Positions 10,676 through 20,756 are shown, counted from the first letter of the stretch. The stretch: DNA of 64,000 nt from Daphnia pulex (GCF_021134715.1 NC_060024.1:10602001-10666000), one strand, 5' to 3'. Numbers and translations are program-made. Notes: generated by a model not told the origin, from the sequence alone.

Positions 10676-12197
10676 ATGGGCGAAGTAAGCATACTGATTA
10701 TATTGTAAATTTGTCAAATAATTTGAACTCGAAACTTCATTTTCAGAATATTCCTACTATATTTCCGGCTTCATCGTTTAATCCCCGAGCTGATGCTGAT
10801 GCGCTTCAGAAAGCAATGAAAGGTTTCGGTACGGACGAAAAAGCTCTGATAAGTATTCTGTGCCATCGCACCTGTGACCAGCGCGCGTCAATAAATCTTG
10901 CCTACAAGGCAGGCTATGGAAAGGTTATTTGGCAACAATATGTATAATTTTTTTTTTTTTTTTTTAATTTGAGCTCGTAATGTAAAAATTAGGATCTGGA
11001 GTCGGCATTAAAGAGCGAATTAAGCGGTTGTTTTGAAAAGTTAATGGTTGCCCTCTGCCTTCCTATAGCTGAATTTATGGCACGTGAAGTTCATCATGCT
11101 ATCAGTGGAATGGGGACCAATGAAGATACGCTCATTGAAGTTCTTTGTAGCGGGACTAACCAGGAGATTCGCGAAATGAACGCTGCCTACCAACGATGTG
11201 AGAATTAGAAATCGACAGGTTTTATTACGTTCTAGATTGTTATTTGTGGCTAAATTTTTCGTCAAGTGTACGGGCACTCTATGGAGAAGGATATCAAGGG
11301 AGATACTTCTGGTGAATTTGAATTGCTTCTCGTTTCAATGGTCCAGGTGAAGTTCTTGCTGATTTAATGTTCTCCGTTATTCGATTTTATATGTCCTGAG
11401 TTTATTTTTTTGTATTTAATTTAATTGTAGGGTCAAAGAGATGAGAATCAAGCGGTTGATGTTTACGAGGCTAGAGCGGATGCCCATCTTTTGTTTCAAG
11501 CAGGTAATTTTATTAACTGCATTTCTGTATATCAAGTGATCGATAACTTATAGCCTCTGTCAGTTAAAATATCCGCTTTATTTATTTCCAGGAGCGGCTA
11601 AGATAGGAACAGATGAAAGTGTTTTTCATTCTATCCTTGCTTCTCGCAGTTGGCCTCATTTACGTCAGGTTATTTCCGAGTATCACAATATGCACGGCCA
11701 CACTTTGGAACGTGCTTTGAAGGCGGAGTTTTCGTTCAACGCAGAGAGGGGTCTTTTAACAATATGTAAGTGTCACAGCTTCCTACGAAATTCCTACTTC
11801 TTGCATGACTTCACAATATTGTTAACATTCTGCCAGTGCAATGTGCCAAAAACAGACATGAATATTTCGCTCATCGCCTACATCACGCCATTGATGGATT
11901 GGGCACAAACGAGTATGACCTAATCTTTATTGATTTTTCACTGAATTTAATTGACATATATATTTTACTTATTCAGTCGTAACCTTATTCGTATAATCGT
12001 TGGTCGTTGTGATGTTGATCTCAACAACATAAAACAAGAGTATGAAAGGAAATTCAGCCGTAGTCTTCAAGCTGATCTTTCGGTACTGAAATGCTTTTAC
12101 TTTTCTTTTCAATAAACTTTGAAAGAAAATTACGATTTCTTCGTAGGGCGATTCTTCAGGTGATTACCGAAGGGCACTTCTGGCTCTTCTCGGCTGA
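10676..12197 (+). CDS. Annexin (four-repeat calcium-dependent phospholipid-binding protein)
   Basis: Nine exons, 10676-10684, 10747-10923, 10993-11197, 11267-11346, 11431-11503, 11592-11765, 11837-11912, 11977-12082 and 12147-12197, encode 316 aa, the normal annexin core length. Four annexin repeats are visible. Repeat 1 has KGFGTDEKALISIL, repeat 2 SGMGTNEDTLIEVL, and repeat 4 DGLGTNDRNLIRIIVGR, each with the G-x-GT type II calcium loop. In repeat 3 the loop reads AAKIGTDESVFHSIL, without the first glycine, so calcium binding there is probably weaker. The protein ends YRRALLALLG, typical of the family. The N-terminal tail is short. Family knowledge: annexins bind acidic membranes in the presence of calcium and act in membrane traffic and repair. 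It resembles arthropod AnxB9/B11-type proteins; the exact orthologue is not assigned. The first coding exon holds only three codons. Confidence 0.9.
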
Positions 12198-12820
12198 AAA
12201 TGTAATAGGAAACTATATTCTTTACATTTGAGTTATATCTGAGTTATCTTTAATACTTCCATAACAAAAAATTTCTTTCATTATAATCATGTTTATGGAA
12301 TAATTGTTGCCGAAATAGTTACAATTGTTTAAGAATAATAAGTGTCTTAAATCTGTTTCTTTAATTTGCTAATTCTTGACTAAATATGCAGTAAACGCAC
12401 TGTGATTTGGGAAGCCACTCGGGCATTATAGATTATAGTTCTGGGTAATATTTGATTAGCCTACACCTTCGTCTCAATGAGCACAGATCAGTTTCTCCGG
12501 AGTGAAATCTACAGCGTTTATAGGAATGAAGAGTTGCCTCAAAAATGTTAAAAAATCTTTCCTTGACGTAATCGGAACGGACTACCAATTGAATTTCTGA
12601 ACGAAAAATAATTTGTAAATTCTTTTCCGTGATTTGATATTTCGATCAAAATTAAAGTTCTTAAAGTAAAGTAAGATATAATCTAGTTCGTAAGTTAAAT
12701 ATAATATGACACTTTTTAGTTAAAGCATGGTTAAAGAACATCACTCATTCACCGAAGAAACGCGTTAAATTACTCAAATGTCAATTGGTAAAAAAGAGAG
12801 TTTAAGCCATAACCATTTGA
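12198..12820. other. Annexin 3' flank
   Basis: AT-rich sequence holding the annexin 3' UTR. No canonical AATAAA could be tied to it with confidence. No gene seen. Confidence 0.35.
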
Positions 12821-13140
12821 TATTCATTTTGATATTGGTTACCCTACCCAGCAACGCCAACCTAAAGAAGGAAAGGCCAGTTTGCATGTCCTTCACATTC
12901 GAAGGTTACGGAGATCATTACGTAAAACGTGTCATGCAGTGGGGTAGAGGTTGGGTGAGAACGACACGTGTTACATAGCTATTTGGTATTCATTTTGATA
13001 TTGATATTTTGATATACCCATCCCCAGCAACATCTACCTAAAGAAGGAAAGAAAATTTTCCTTCACTTCCGAAGGTCACGGAGATCATTACTTAAAATGT
13101 GTCATGTGGTGTAGAGGTTGGGTGAGAACGGGACGTTTTC
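12821..13140 (+). repeat. Two-copy direct repeat of about 166 bp
   Basis: Two adjacent units beginning TATTCATTTTGATATTG at 12821 and 12987 share long blocks: AACCTAAAGAAGGAAA/ATCTACCTAAAGAAGGAAA, GGAGATCATTAC and GTAGAGGTTGGGTGAGAACG. They lie immediately upstream of the first copy of the tyrosine-rich gene promoter and may be part of its regulatory region. Confidence 0.75.
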
Positions 13141-13201
13141 ATAATTATCAGGCAGGTACAATAGCCGCAAGGCTTAGGAGGGGAATGGTGAGAAAAAATC
13201 G

Positions 13202-13238
13202 TATAAAAGGAGAGAGAAAAGGCGAAGCAAAATCAGTC
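13202..13238 (+). promoter_or_regulatory. Core promoter, first copy (interrupted by retroelement)
   Basis: TATAAAA at 13202-13208 is followed 31 bp later by the arthropod initiator TCAGT at 13233-13237. The surrounding block GTATAAAAGGAGAGAGAAAA is repeated exactly at the second promoter (16557 on). The retroelement begins two bases after the initiator. The downstream leader therefore now lies 3 kb away at 16319, and this copy cannot make its original transcript. Confidence 0.7.
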
Positions 13239-16200
13239 GATTTTGCTGTACCGATATTGATGTTTTCAATAACAATGTGACTCACGCCATCATCCTAGCA
13301 GCCAGCAACCACATCCCAGTCGTGCGACAAGGACACCACAAGCCGGGCGTCCCATGGTGGAATGCAGCGTGTGCAGACGCCATCAAAGAAAAAGAAAAGG
13401 CCTGGGTGAGAGCAAACGCATCAAGAAATCCAGACGACTACAAAATATACAGCACTTTACGTAACAAAAGCCGATCGGTGATGCGAAACGCGAAGAAAGA
13501 GCACTGGCGAGCTCACTGTAGCACAATAAACAAGAACACAACGTCCCGTGATCTCTGGGAAAAAACCAACCAAATGCTGGGGCGAAACAACAAAACAAAA
13601 CCGATCTCGGTGCTACTCGACAAAAATGGGACGTGTGTTACGGAGTCATCAGCAAAAGCCAACCTATTTGCAAAGCATTACAAAGCAGTGAGTAGTGACA
13701 CCAACCTATCAGAATCCTTTCTCCAACACCGCCGAATTTCCGAACAGTCCATGGAAGATGGTGAAGCGGACGAGCCGGACGGACGGATAGAAGACGCAGA
13801 AATGAATGCAGATTTCTCAATGCAAGAGCTGACGACCGCCCTAAAAGAAGCAAAAGATACAGCAGTGGGAAGCGACCGAATATCTTTATCAATGCTACGC
13901 CACCTACCGGATACAGCCCTACGTACGCTACTGGCCCTGTACAACGAGTCCTGGAAACAAGGCACGCTACCGAAAGGATGGAAGCACTCGCTGATCATCC
14001 CCTTGTTGAAGCCAAACAAAACTGCATCGAAACCGGAGTCATACCGGCCGATCTCGCTTACCCCGGTGCCATGCAAGGTCCTGGAGAGAATGATTAAAAT
14101 CAGACTCTCTTGGTACCTTGAGAAAAATCTCCTCCTCGCCCCAAATCAAAGTGGTTTCCGACGAAACAGAGGGACTATGGACAATTTAGTGAGGCTCGAA
14201 AATTCGGTCCAATCAGCCCTAAACAACAAAGGATATGTGATGGCAGTCACGCTCGATCTTGAAAAAGCCTACGACATGATCTGGATAAAAGGACTAATTT
14301 ACAAGCTCAAAAAGCTCAGCATAAGAGGCAACATGCTCAAGTGGATTACCTCCTTTTTGGTCGGTCGGACAGCACAAGTATCGTTAAATGGAACTCGGTC
14401 CGAGCTCTTCTCCTGCCTAAACGGCACACCACAAGGAAGTGTCATCAGCCCGTTATTGTTCATCATCCTCATTAACGACATTGCCAAGAAACGCCGCTCC
14501 TGTATGTCGGGAATGTACGCCGATGACATTTTCATCTGGCAGAAGCACCGAAACTTACACTTCCTGAGAAAAAAGGTAGAAAAGGACACACAAGATGTTA
14601 TCGTCGAGCTCAGACTATGGGGCTTCCTAGTTTCGGCAGCAAAAACCGGAGAAATAGTTTTTTCCAAGCGGAATATACCCGAAAATTTGAGCATCACAGT
14701 AGACGGAGCTAGCATCCAAGTGCAAAAGTCAATCAAACTACTGGGCATGACACTCGACAGCAAACTAAATTGGTGCAAACAAATAGACGACGTCGTCAGC
14801 AAGTGCTCAAAAGTTTTAAATTTACTACGCCTCATATCTGGAACGAAATGGGGCGCACACGCAAAGCCCATGCTACAAATCTACCAGGCTCTGATCCGCT
14901 CAAAACTCGACTATGGAGGAGAACTCATCGAGTCCGCCTCTATCACAGCAAAGAAAAAACTGGACAAAATCCAAGCACAAGCGCTGAGAACAGTGGTGGG
15001 TGAGCCAAGGGACACTGCAACAGAGGCCCTGCTACGAGAGACGGGCGAAATGCCCTTGCACCTTAGGAGAAATCTCGCCAGCGTCAAACATTATTTAAGG
15101 TGCTACGAGGTGAAGTCTGACCTGCTAGCAGAAAAAGAAGAGTGGTTCAAAAACGCCGAGCAGTGTTTTCTCTCCAGAGTCGAGTCCGTTACAAACACCT
15201 TGGACCATCATCCTAAATCAGTCGAGAAATTATCCATCAGCAAGCACCCGCCATGGCAGGCTTTGCTTCCGGAAGTCACGACGTACACACCAAACGACCT
15301 GAAATGGCAAAATGTGGTCCACATTTACACAGACGCAGCAAAATCAAAAGACGGGCGATGTGCTGTTGCCTTTGTGGTACCAGAGAAAGTCATCGTTGAG
15401 CAGAAGCGTCTGGTGGACGGTTTGGCGACAGCAAAGTGTGAACTCGTAGCAATACACCTGGCAGTAAAGTGGGCAGAAGCACACGCAACACTGGGGAGCT
15501 TTGTTATCCTAACAGACTCAAAAAAGGCATTGCAAATACTCCACTCAAGTAGTGAAAACAACAGTGTCAAAACAAGCACCGTGGACACCTGGCGAGCACT
15601 CTCCAGAGCTGGCACAACTGTCAGTTTTTCGTGGGTAAAAGGACACAGTGGAATATCCGGCAACGAGCAAGCTGATCGTGCTGCCAAAAATGGGCTGGAG
15701 CTAAAACCTAGCCTCAGCTGCAGAAGAGACACAAACGACATCCGTGAAAACGTTGAAGACCTCCTCCTGAAAAAATGGCAAGGCCTCTGGGACAAGCCGA
15801 AAACGGAATGTGGACTTTTCACCCACAGACACAGTCCAGTCGTGTCAAGAATCGCCTCCCTGTTCGGCCAGTCAAGAAGTGAGCAAGTGTTCTTATCGCA
15901 GATTCGCCTCGACATGCTGCCGCTAAACTATCGTCTGTTCAAACGCAAAAAACATCCGACCGGTCTCTGCTGCAACTGCGACGCCGAAGAAAAAGAAAAT
16001 GTCGAACATGTACTGCTGGCCTGCCCGGCGTACGCAAAGGAGCGAGAAGAAATGGTGTACGTAGTGAGCGAAAACACTCCCACACTGCAAGAGCTGCTAA
16101 ATTTCAACGACGAGGTAACTCTCAAAGCCGTTTTGGACTTCTTTAATGCCATAGGCATCAAAGCCCGACTCGGTTTCTAGCAAGAGAAACCAAAAACCTA

Positions 16201-16318
16201 AAGCCGGTGCCCAGCTTTCTCCCTAAAACGCATGTGCAAGTGGCGTAAATAGGCCTGCCGGCCTGGAAACGTCAAACCCCCATCCCCAAAAAACCAACCA
16301 ACCGAAGCAAAATCAGTC
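13223..16318 (+). mobile_element. 5'-truncated RNase H-bearing non-LTR retrotransposon with 16-bp target duplication
   Basis: The element spans 13239-16302 and is flanked by identical 16-bp copies CGAAGCAAAATCAGTC at 13223-13238 and 16303-16318. The reading frame is already open at the left junction, in the linker that follows the endonuclease domain (DVFNNNVTHAI). The 5' half, including the endonuclease, was therefore lost at insertion, as is usual for target-primed integration. The 3' end after the stop is about 120 bp and ends CCCCATCCCCAAAAAACC rather than in a long poly(A). Perfect target duplications and an intact frame indicate a recent insertion. Confidence 0.9.
13241..16180 (+). CDS. 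Reverse transcriptase-RNase H polyprotein, N-terminally truncated (retrotransposon ORF2)
   Basis: One open frame of about 980 codons without an authentic start; the first GTG/ATG-like start is at 13277. Residue numbers count from 13277. The reverse transcriptase domain occupies about 190-490, with FRRNRGTMDNL, GTPQGSVISPLLF and the catalytic YADD at 414-417. The RNase H domain begins at YTDAA (684) and keeps all four acidic catalytic positions: TDAA, CELVAI, TDSKKAL and GNEQADRAA. A C-terminal zinc knuckle of CCNC...H...C type is near residue 900. RNase H after the reverse transcriptase places it in the I group (I, Nimb, Loa, Ingi and relatives) rather than in Jockey or CR1. The clade is an inference; a tree would be needed. 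It has no start and no endonuclease, so the copy is probably immobile. Confidence 0.88.
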   Translation, partial: FCCTDIDVFNNNVTHAIILAASNHIPVVRQGHHKPGVPWWNAACADAIKEKEKAWVRANASRNPDDYKIYSTLRNKSRSVMRNAKKEHWRAHCSTINKNTTSRDLWEKTNQMLGRNNKTKPISVLLDKNGTCVTESSAKANLFAKHYKAVSSDTNLSESFLQHRRISEQSMEDGEADEPDGRIEDAEMNADFSMQELTTALKEAKDTAVGSDRISLSMLRHLPDTALRTLLALYNESWKQGTLPKGWKHSLIIPLLKPNKTASKPESYRPISLTPVPCKVLERMIKIRLSWYLEKNLLLAPNQSGFRRNRGTMDNLVRLENSVQSALNNKGYVMAVTLDLEKAYDMIWIKGLIYKLKKLSIRGNMLKWITSFLVGRTAQVSLNGTRSELFSCLNGTPQGSVISPLLFIILINDIAKKRRSCMSGMYADDIFIWQKHRNLHFLRKKVEKDTQDVIVELRLWGFLVSAAKTGEIVFSKRNIPENLSITVDGASIQVQKSIKLLGMTLDSKLNWCKQIDDVVSKCSKVLNLLRLISGTKWGAHAKPMLQIYQALIRSKLDYGGELIESASITAKKKLDKIQAQALRTVVGEPRDTATEALLRETGEMPLHLRRNLASVKHYLRCYEVKSDLLAEKEEWFKNAEQCFLSRVESVTNTLDHHPKSVEKLSISKHPPWQALLPEVTTYTPNDLKWQNVVHIYTDAAKSKDGRCAVAFVVPEKVIVEQKRLVDGLATAKCELVAIHLAVKWAEAHATLGSFVILTDSKKALQILHSSSENNSVKTSTVDTWRALSRAGTTVSFSWVKGHSGISGNEQADRAAKNGLELKPSLSCRRDTNDIRENVEDLLLKKWQGLWDKPKTECGLFTHRHSPVVSRIASLFGQSRSEQVFLSQIRLDMLPLNYRLFKRKKHPTGLCCNCDAEEKENVEHVLLACPAYAKEREEMVYVVSENTPTLQELLNFNDEVTLKAVLDFFNAIGIKARLGF

Positions 16319-16402
16319 AAGTGAGCGTCTCCGACACGGCAACAACTGCAGCGTACCATCTGCTTTCTTCATCCTTATTACAGCAGTTCACATCAATCAT
16401 TG
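16319..16402 (+). pseudogene. Relic first exon of the duplicated tyrosine-rich gene
   Basis: Sequence after the retroelement (GTCTCCGACACGGCAACAACTG onward) matches the leader of the second copy (CATCTCCAACACGGCAACAACTG). It ends CAATCATTG followed by GTAAATATG, where the second copy has CAATCATGG and GTAAATATTC. The start codon has changed from ATG to ATT, so this copy cannot start translation at the usual place. No second exon for this copy is present before the next promoter. Confidence 0.6.
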
Positions 16403-16557
16403 GTAAATATGCATTTTTATTTATAGTCGTGAATCAGTTCTACCTCGTGTCTAGCTGTTGATAAAACTGTTATAATTTTAAAATTGTTTATTGTACTGAT
16501 AACTATAACGTTATGTTGGGAATCATTGATGGCTTGGTCGACCACGAGAGGAAATCG

Positions 16558-16592
16558 TATAAAAGGAGAGAGAAAAGGCGATCGTTATCAGT
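16558..16592 (+). promoter_or_regulatory. Core promoter, second copy (TATA box and initiator)
   Basis: TATAAAA at 16558-16564 and the initiator TCAGT at 16588-16592 are spaced 30 bp apart, the standard TATA-Inr distance. The 5' leader of about 85 bp ends at the ATG at 16677. Confidence 0.7.
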
Positions 16593-16676
16593 CGAGCGGG
16601 CATCGAGCATCTCCAACACGGCAACAACTGCACTGCCCTATCACTGCATTCCTCATCGTGTAACCAAATCGCAATC

Positions 16677-17945
16677 ATGGGTAAATATTCTGTTTTCTAC
16701 ATTGAGTTTTATATGAATCCTACTTTTTTCTATTTATTAATATGCCATCGAAAATTAATGTTTAAACTTATTCCTTGTTTAGCTAACGTCGTGCTGCTGT
16801 TGGGCGTTGTATGGCTGGGTCGACCACTGGTGTACCGATGTCTCCAGGGTATAGCGGATACCAAACCGCAACGCTGCTGCCTTACTACACAACAACAACT
16901 TTGACGACCAGTTACTACACCGAGGCCCCCAGGTACTACACCACTAAGGCACCGGAGTATGATACCATAACTTACGCTTCCCCGAGTTACTACACCGATG
17001 CCCCGAATTATTACTCTGCCTCGAACTTCACCACCAAGGCAGCGGAGTACTACACGACTACGTATGGTGCTCTATCTTACTACACCGAGGCTCCCAAGTA
17101 CTACTGTGATACCAGCTACTACACCGAGTCTCCAGCTACTACACCGAGTCTCCAGCTACTACACCGAGTCTCCAGCTACTACACCGAGTCTCCAGCTACT
17201 ACACCGAGTCTCCAGCTACTACACCGAGTCTCCAGCTACTACACCGAGTCTCCAGCTACTACACCGAGTCTCCAGCTACTACACCGAGTCTCCAGCTACT
17301 ACACCGAGTCTCCAGCTACTACACCGAGTCTCCAGCTACTACACCGAGTCTCCAGCTACTACACCGAGTCTCCAGCTACTACACCGAGTCTCCAGCTACT
17401 ACACCGAGTCTCCAGCTACTACACCGAGTCTCCAGCTACTTCTCGACCAAAACGGTTATACTACACCGGAGCGCCCAAGTACTACTCTGCCCCGAGCTAC
17501 ACAACCATAACTGACGCGGCCAAGTATTTTCGTAGCCCCGACTTACTACACAGCAGCTACGTACTCCTTCCTACTACGTTGAACAGAAATCCTACACTGA
17601 TGCTCCAGTTTACTACATCCCAATCTACGCTAAATCTAGCAACAACACCGAAGCCAAATCTAGCAACAACACCGAAGCCCCCAAGTACAGCACCGAAGAA
17701 ATCATATTACAGAGCCACGTACGCTGTCCCACTTAAGTACACCGAGGAACCCAAGTATTACACTGCTCCAAGCTACTACCAAACAAAGGCTCATAATTAT
17801 TAAACCGCTACTTACGCTGCTCCGAGCTATACACCGAAGTTGCAAAGTATTCCTCTGCCTTGAGGTACTATACTACTAAGGCACCAACATGTTACACCTC
17901 AACCTACCCTTCTGCAGCTGACTACAGGGAGACTTCTGAATACTA
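16677..17945 (+). pseudogene. Decayed tyrosine-rich secreted repeat protein gene
   Basis: Exon 1 holds ATG G (16677-16680), then an intron to AG at 16782. Exon 2 starts ANVVLLLGVV, the beginning of a signal peptide. The frame then diverges: the tyrosine-rich frame starting MAGSTTGVPMSPGYSG (16811 on) is shifted by one base, and the spliced frame ends at 16904. The body repeats SYYTEAPKYY, APSYYT and TKAPEY units typical of secreted structural proteins. At least two further frame changes follow the minisatellite, near 17530 and 17690. The last tyrosine-rich frame (YYTTKAPTCYTSTYPS) ends at the TAG at 17943-17945, beyond a stop at 17801-17803. A gene with working promoter and poly(A) signal but several frameshifts is best read as a recent pseudogene. 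Sequencing error in the repeats is the alternative. Confidence 0.6.
17114..17440 (+). repeat. 20-bp minisatellite, 16 identical copies, inside the tyrosine-rich gene
   Basis: Unit AGCTACTACACCGAGTCTCC is repeated 16 times without a mismatch (17114-17433) plus a 7-base partial unit. The unit derives from the codons for SYYTE-SP. Because 20 is not a multiple of 3, each copy shifts the frame, so the protein period is 20 residues over three units. All three forward frames stay open across the array. Confidence 0.95.
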
Positions 17946-18590
17946 GAGCTGAATTTTAATTTGATTATTTGTGTGGAGATTTGTGTTCAGATTTGTCGGT
18001 TTTTTTTAATAGTTGCTAGTCATAGATATTTAATTGTGGATGTCTAATGACAAAATAAATATTTAATTGCGGGAAACTATCTTGTAAGATTTCCCTTAAT
18101 ACCTTTACACCTTTCGACATTGCTACAGATGTTCCTATTTTGGAGGTAACTACTTCTCTAGTCGCTCTTCATACGGACATATCCTGGTCTTTGGACGAAA
18201 TTCTTTTTCGAGGTAAGTCACGAAAGAAACTTTAGGCTACTGTTTAGTGTTTATTCTAAATGTTTAACATCAACAGTTCTATACTTTACATATAGGATGG
18301 CGTAACAAAGGAGTTGGCAGACATTGATTTTGGCCTCTTCACAGAAATTTATTGAAAGAGAAATGTCTTTACAAGTAATAGCCAAGTGTCTTAAAACATG
18401 AATGTAAAACTTTAAAGTCAGATAAATATACTGTTTTATTTGCTGAACATTACTTTGTTATAAATTACTCAAACACAACAAAAAGGTGAAAAGGAATTGC
18501 TTTATATTCCCACCTCCACCCACAATTCCTCCACTTTTTACAATCACACATATACATACATACATACATGCATACATACATACACTTAAG
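17946..18590. other. 3' flank of tyrosine-rich gene and microsatellite
   Basis: Contains the AATAAA of the tyrosine-rich gene at 18054-18059 and a (CATA)n microsatellite at about 18546-18585 directly before the MITE. No other gene seen. Confidence 0.5.
18054..18059 (+). terminator. Poly(A) signal of the tyrosine-rich gene
   Basis: Canonical AATAAA about 110 bp after the final TAG of the tyrosine-rich frames. Confidence 0.5.
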
Positions 18591-18923
18591 TTAACCCGTT
18601 GGCTGCCACGCCATACAACCCGTAGGTTGTTCTCTACTCTCTACGCGCCATGTCTGAAGGATCCATGACCAAGGTGGGACTTGCCATTGCTGACAAGTCC
18701 GGGCTGACACGGTGACAGGAGAAGATGGAATGCACGCCTCTAGAATCCATCACCGTATCGACAAGGGGGAAGTCCCTATGGTGCACTGCCTAACAGGCGC
18801 CTTGCGGCGAATCTTGGGCTGGTGCGACTCTCCGACCCCGCGGCATGTAAACCACGAGACCGAACAGCGCGGCCCGTGCTAAGGAGCTAGGGGAGAACAA
18901 AGGCGTGGCAGCCAACGGGTTAA
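18591..18923. mobile_element. piggyBac-type MITE with TTAA target sites
   Basis: Perfect 18-bp terminal inverted repeats CCCGTTGGCTGCCACGCC (18595-18612) and its complement (18902-18919) are flanked on both sides by TTAA (18591-18594 and 18920-18923). TTAA target duplication and termini beginning CCC are the signature of piggyBac elements. The 325-bp interior is GC-rich and has no transposase-like frame, so it is a non-autonomous element. Confidence 0.85.
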
Positions 18924-20756
18924 CTAACACAAACGAAAACATATTACCAATAACATATGATGATCCGCACTGACATTTTGGAGATACCGGCGATGTTGGA
19001 GTTCATCTTCTCGACGTCTCCTCTGTATGACCTGAATAAATAGAAAACAATTCTTATTAAGTGAAATGCCAATAAAAGTTACATAATACATAAAGGTACA
19101 TTGATCTGTTTTTTTTTGCTCAAAACTTTACAGGCGCTTAAAATTTTGCTTAAAAATTTAGCATTCAACATTCAGAACTGTACACAGAACAAAGCTCACT
19201 CGCTAGTTTTATGAAAATTTTCCGGAAGTATACCGGAAGTAACCACAGTGCCTCAACCATTGAGCTGTTGTCAAATTAAACCACATATTCGTGATCTCCA
19301 TGAAATTTGGGGTCGATTAGATGTGATTTGAACGAAATCCAAAATTTGGCCAAAATCGAGAATTTTCCTGAACTAGGGCAGGAAAATTCTCGAAACCGGA
19401 AGTACGCGTACGTAAAAAAGATAACATGAACTTTACCACAAATTTGACGAGGATCACGAATAAGTGGTTATTTTGCTCCTCGAATGAATATTTACTGAAC
19501 TACTGACTGAAATCAGAAAACCGGAAGTAAAATAAAAAACACATAATTCAAAATCTAACAAATGAGCTTTGTTGGGGGAATAGTTATCGTCAGTTTTCAC
19601 TAAAAATTCCTACACAGCAGCTGCCGATAAATGTTTAAAGAGATTTGCAAAGTAACTGAAACTGACTGTTTTGACAGCTGAAAATTATCGGAAAGCCATC
19701 TAGCGTTAGAAAAAAGAAACGTCTAAGTAACACACTAACACTTCTTTTACGCGCAAGAAGGGCCTGATTTTGGAATTATTACACAGACAGAGAGTTTAAC
19801 GCAAATAGACTACTAGAAGATAATCTACGAAAATAAGTCAATTGTCCGGTACCTGGCCATAATCCCGTGGTGAATGACTGCAGGTGTGTCACAGCAACGG
19901 AAGTGATCCAACTCGCCAGTGAAGCAAGAAAAGTTGTGTAGCAGGACTAGCAGCATAAGAAGCACTGAAGCAGTGAAACTGGATGAGTCTTGAAGATAAG
20001 GATGGAGCAGAACGTTGGTGGAAGTCCCTCTTCTGTGATGGACATAATCCAGCATTGGCTCAAAGATGTCTGTGGGATCTTGCGTGCTCTGTAAAAAAAT
20101 GTTACATTAATGAAAATATAAAAATTTAAAAGCATATCAATCTTCACCTTTTCTAAGAAGCACACTGAAATGTTCATGATGAAAAACCGTGATAATGGAA
20201 CTACAGCAACCAACTGCATTACTCCTCAGGTGGGATAAATTTCCTGATGCTAAAGAAAGTGTTATGAAGTATTGAAATAGCGTGGTGATAGCTGATATTG
20301 ATGCTTACCTTTATCATATGGGTGATGATGTAGTAAGGCATTTGACGTAGTGTGGTTTTTGTGGTAGCAGTAATGGGAAAATACCTTATCTCCACACATT
20401 TGTATACCACTATATGTGTGCTTCAAACATGAGTTTTAGGATTTTGACAGCATGAGGATCTAATGGATGGAAAGTGACTGAGCACTAAGTCAACTTGTTG
20501 GGATGACTGACAGTAGCTATGCATCTAAAATTTGAAGAAATCAGTTGGTATAATATGAAAATAAGGAAATTATGTCAAGATAAACCTACATTAGATACGA
20601 AGCTCAATTTGGTATTTGAAATCACAGGAATATAAGTATTAGCAACAATTTTGTTTCGTCCATTTCACCTCGTTTCATGACAGGCGTAGTAACAACAAGA
20701 ACGACAGCGGCGACATCTAGTAATGAGTTTTGAATCTTATGTTTGTTGCACAATCA
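18924..20756. other. Intergenic region with foldback element
   Basis: No supported gene. It contains the palindromic element at 19270-19480 and several ACCGGAAGT motifs (about 19222, 19231, 19396 and 19518). Minus-strand frames of 60-90 codons between 19825 and 20410 lack recognisable content. Confidence 0.45.
19270..19480. repeat. Foldback (long imperfect palindrome) element
   Basis: The centre is a perfect 14-bp inverted pair CGAGAATTTTCCTG (19357-19370) and CAGGAAAATTCTCG (19379-19392) with an 8-base loop. Outer blocks are also mirrored about the same midpoint near 19374. ATTCGTGATC at 19287-19296 pairs with GATCACGAAT at 19452-19461, and AAATTTGGGG pairs with CCACAAATTT. This is a foldback transposable element or MITE rather than an isolated hairpin. 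Confidence 0.7.

Noticed and set aside
14299-14871. 190-codon minus-strand frame and other antisense frames under the retrotransposon
   Set aside because: Shadows of the reverse transcriptase frame; composition and motifs belong to the + strand only.
17114-17440. CRISPR-like array
   Set aside because: Units are contiguous with no spacers and lie within an animal repeat-protein gene.
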